Assembly (NCBI GenBank): GCA_934436435.1
Contig: CAKSAN010000014.1
Coordinates: 71,723-135,722, forward strand
Direction: 5' to 3'
Length of the DNA stretch: 64,000 nt
Origin: an uncultured Acetatifactor sp.
Lineage (GTDB): Bacteria; Bacillota; Clostridia; Lachnospirales; Lachnospiraceae
Shown here one piece after another: positions 62,044 through 64,000 of the stretch. The position numbers and the translations under genes are program-made. Every line of letters begins with the position of its first letter. The first letter of the stretch is position 1. The notes under the pieces were generated by a model. That model made no database searches and was not told the DNA's origin. It saw only the letters and a list, made by a program, of their open reading frames with translations.

Positions 62044-62196
62044 TCATGGCATATTCTTCTTCCCTTCTTCGCTCACTGTACCATCTGGATTATAATTTAT
62101 TTTTACCTCTGGATACAGGTACATATCAAATCCATATGCCATCGTCTTTCCACCATTATATGCTCTCGGAACAAATCCTGCATGCTTTTCTTCCAT
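62044..62196 (-). CDS. Hypothetical fragment, 50 residues
   Basis: The likely coding part begins MEEKHAGFVPRAYNGGKTMA and ends PDGTVSEEGKKNMP, with compositional character of a real protein end. The listed frame upstream of 62196 passes into the hairpin element at 62227-62272, so the original N terminus is probably missing. There is no clear ribosome binding site. It is best read as a 3' gene remnant next to the lipoprotein gene. Confidence 0.4.
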   Translation of the reverse strand: MEEKHAGFVPRAYNGGKTMAYGFDMYLYPEVKINYNPDGTVSEEGKKNMP

Positions 62197-62226
62197 TTTC
62201 CCTAATGCATCTATGAAAAATGAGTA

Positions 62227-62272
62227 AAAAAAAGGGCAAAAACCGGTCATTTTTCACTCCAATTTTTGCCCT
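62227..62272 (-). terminator. Hairpin element B, terminator-like
   Basis: Read leftward, AGGGCAAAAA...TTTTTGCCCT with a 20-base loop is followed by TTTTTTTACTC. Stem and loop resemble element A (60141-60181). Confidence 0.75.
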
Positions 62273-62478
62273 CAATCCACAGTATCTTGTGGTTTACTCC
62301 GTGTATTTCCTTTATTCCCCATATTTCCGCAGCAAACACACCGTCTCCACATTTGGTAATAGAGTAATTTAGATGCATAAATTAAAGAAGCCATATGTCT
62401 CTCCCCTCTCAAAAATGACTCATGCTGTTGCATGTAAAAGTTGGAGTAGACCTGCCTTGTTGTTCTTGCCCATTTCTC
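62273..62478. other. Spacer with no recognised gene
   Basis: Between hairpin element B and the ATPase stop I see only short frames without start sites. A GGTTTACTCC-type AT/GC-mixed sequence is present, with no repeat or RNA signature that I can support. Confidence 0.5.
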
Positions 62479-63732
62479 TTAATTTTCCAGACTGTTCTCG
62501 TTCAGCAGGAAGTCATAGACACTCATAATCAGCACGCCAGACTCATTATAATAAGGTGCAGGTGTATCTTTGGTAATAATAATTCGTTTGAAGAAATCTC
62601 CCGTCAACATTAAAGATCTCTGCTCCTGCTCCATTTTAGCCTGATCAGAAATCGCATAAGCAGACTGGATATAATAGCGCTTAGAACCCTGGTTGCAGAC
62701 AAAATCAATTTCCAGCTGTTTGCGGATGCTGTTTCCTTTATCATTGGTGTCGTACTGCACGATAACACCCACATCCACATTAAAGCCCCTCATTTTCAGC
62801 TCATTAAAAATGATATTCTCCATGCTATGAGTTTCTTCAATCTGCCGGAAATTCAACCTGGCATTGCGAAGTCCCATATCTGTAAAATAATACTTTACCG
62901 GTGTATCAATGTATCTCTTTCCCTTCACATCATATCGAATTGCGCTGTCAATCAGGAAGGAATCGCAGAGATAATCAATATACCTCTTGATTGTCGAATT
63001 GCTGATCTTCTTTTTCTTAACCGTTTGAAATGTCGCTGACAGTTTTTCCGGATTGGTCAAAGAACCGATCACCGAGGACAGAATATTCAATAGCTCCTCC
63101 AATTCTGCCTTGTTGCGAATATTATGCCTGCCAACGATATCCGAAATATAGGTTTCCTCAAAGAGAGATTTCAAAAACGCAATTTTCTGATCCGGTGTGG
63201 TAAACGTGGTCACCAGTGGAATACCGCCATAGAGCATATACTCATTCCATCCGTCCTGCTTTGTACCCTGATAGACCGACATGAATTCAGCAAAGCTTAA
63301 GGGATACATATGCACCTCATCGCCGCGGCCTCTGAACTCAGTAATAACATCCTTGGAAAGGAAGCGGGCATTACTTCCGGTTACATATATATCCACATTT
63401 TTCATACGTATCAGGCTGTTGAGGATAGATTCAAACTCTCCAAGCAGCTGTACCTCATCAAGCAGTACATAATACATAGTGTCATCTTTAATCTGCTCTT
63501 TCAGATATGGATACAGCACATCTGGATCACGATATTTCTTGTTTTCAAAAGCATCAAAAGCGATCTCAATGATGTGATCTTCACCTACTCCTTCTGACAG
63601 CAAATGTTCCTTAAAAAGCGTAAAGAGAAGATACGACTTGCCGCACCTTCGCATACCAGTTATGACTTTAATAAGACCGTTATGCTCCTTGCTGATGAGC
63701 GTATTCAGGTAGCAATCTCTTTTAATTTTCAT
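62479..63732 (-). CDS. AAA-14/DUF4143 ATP-binding protein
   Basis: The N-terminal AAA part has Walker A (VITGMRRCGKSYLLF) and Walker B (YYVLLDEVQLLGEFE), then VTGSNARFLSKD and LSFAEFMSVY. A winged-helix region (ISNSTIKRYIDYLCDSFLI) and the C-terminal DUF4143 nuclease-like part (ENIIFNELKMRGFNVDVG, QLEIDFVCNQG with D/E-x-D and FVC residues) follow. It is 417 residues, the common length. These proteins are widespread with no fixed role; a link to toxin or mobile regions is frequent. The start at 63732 has GGAGG upstream. Confidence 0.92.
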   Translation of the reverse strand: MKIKRDCYLNTLISKEHNGLIKVITGMRRCGKSYLLFTLFKEHLLSEGVGEDHIIEIAFDAFENKKYRDPDVLYPYLKEQIKDDTMYYVLLDEVQLLGEFESILNSLIRMKNVDIYVTGSNARFLSKDVITEFRGRGDEVHMYPLSFAEFMSVYQGTKQDGWNEYMLYGGIPLVTTFTTPDQKIAFLKSLFEETYISDIVGRHNIRNKAELEELLNILSSVIGSLTNPEKLSATFQTVKKKKISNSTIKRYIDYLCDSFLIDSAIRYDVKGKRYIDTPVKYYFTDMGLRNARLNFRQIEETHSMENIIFNELKMRGFNVDVGVIVQYDTNDKGNSIRKQLEIDFVCNQGSKRYYIQSAYAISDQAKMEQEQRSLMLTGDFFKRIIITKDTPAPYYNESGVLIMSVYDFLLNENSLEN

Positions 63733-63746
63733 GTATAGCACCTCCT

Positions 63747-63784
63747 ATTGAAGATTTTTGCGGTTACCCGCAGAAATCTTCAAT
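63747..63784. promoter_or_regulatory. Palindrome just upstream of the ATPase gene
   Basis: ATTGAAGATTTxTGCGG and CCGCAGAAATCTTCAAT form a nearly perfect 17-bp inverted repeat around a short TTAC centre. It directly abuts the ribosome binding site of the ATPase gene, so it may be an operator or an mRNA hairpin. Confidence 0.65.
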
Positions 63785-63841
63785 AGCATTATACCCCGTT
63801 CAGAGCTAGCTTACAACCACCATATAAAAGTTTTTTGCCGT

Positions 63842-64000
63842 TTACTGTAAAAATCTTTCATAGCCACACATGTCAAAATTCGGATAAAGCTCCAACTTCC
63901 TAAATTTCTCATACCACTTATTTCGTAAACGCTCCATAGTAAGTACCTTGACAATCTTAAGCCACTTTCGTGGCCTGTTGTAAATTTTATTTTCGAATGT
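63842..64000 (-). CDS. C-terminal end of an unidentified gene, cut by the window edge
   Basis: A frame is open from the right edge to a TAA at 63842-63844 (52 codons). The peptide, with RPRKWLKIVKVL, MERLRNKWYEKFRKLE and MCGYERFLQ, is basic and helical. A coding tail fits the position and strand of the region, but 52 residues are too few to name the protein. Confidence 0.5.
   Translation of the reverse strand, partial: TFENKIYNRPRKWLKIVKVLTMERLRNKWYEKFRKLELYPNFDMCGYERFLQ

Overview
The window looks like a chromosomal segment from a gut-type member of the Lachnospiraceae (Firmicutes, Clostridia). Grounds: strong AGGAGG-type ribosome binding sites, the type IV pilus gene order, a T-box leader, an NADP-type gdhA, CstA, DUF5688 and DUF3842 proteins, and the lineage bias of the type III toxin-antitoxin locus. 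Genus cannot be fixed from sequence reading alone. Almost all genes lie on the minus strand. The plus-strand genes are a signal peptidase I, a class A penicillin-binding protein, an ECF transporter S component and one 68-residue protein.

Layout. 1-10.1 kb: a type IV pilus operon read leftward as pilB, pilC, pilA, pilD, a pilM-pilN fusion, pilO, a minor pilin and a PilX-like component that runs off the left edge. 10.2-10.95 kb: a compact type III (protein-RNA) toxin-antitoxin locus with promoter, two tandem 52-bp-period repeats, terminator and toxin gene. 11-14 kb: a cytoplasmic GH26 mannanase-like enzyme, a 51-bp tandem repeat array and a flotillin-like SPFH protein. 14.1-19.1 kb: a 2-aminoethylphosphonate (AEP) pathway (PEP mutase, phosphonopyruvate decarboxylase, AEP transaminase, CTP-dependent nucleotidyltransferase). 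19.2-24.1 kb: metA, ligA, a pseudouridine synthase, an RNase H-like protein and a flavoprotein. 24.2-32.3 kb: a cell-surface polymer locus with three tandem sulfatase-fold membrane enzymes, a small exported membrane protein and a YidC insertase fused to a CDP-glycerol glycerophosphotransferase-like domain. 32.4-41.5 kb: a sensor diguanylate cyclase, membrane proteins, mgtE, yigZ and PBP1A. 41.6-51.3 kb: gdhA, an SH3-domain protein, tRNA-Arg(CCG), DUF5688, efp, shikimate genes including an aroK-aroQ fusion, YqeG, a kinase, DUF3842 and an ECF S component. 51.4-59.9 kb: a MATE exporter, T-box-controlled cstA, two PIN/NYN-like proteins, membrane proteins and a DUF368 remnant. 60.1-62.3 kb: a decayed toxin/lipoprotein block bounded by two related hairpin elements. 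62.5-64 kb: an AAA/DUF4143 ATPase and the tail of an unidentified gene.

How the genes may work together. The AEP pathway makes and probably CTP-activates a phosphonate head group. The 24-32 kb locus has the enzymes expected for moving phospho-alcohol head groups onto an envelope polymer. My main inference is that these two blocks cooperate in a phosphonate- or glycerophosphate-decorated surface glycan. The clearest discrete system is the type III toxin-antitoxin locus, where a repeat RNA, an attenuating terminator and the toxin gene are all visible.
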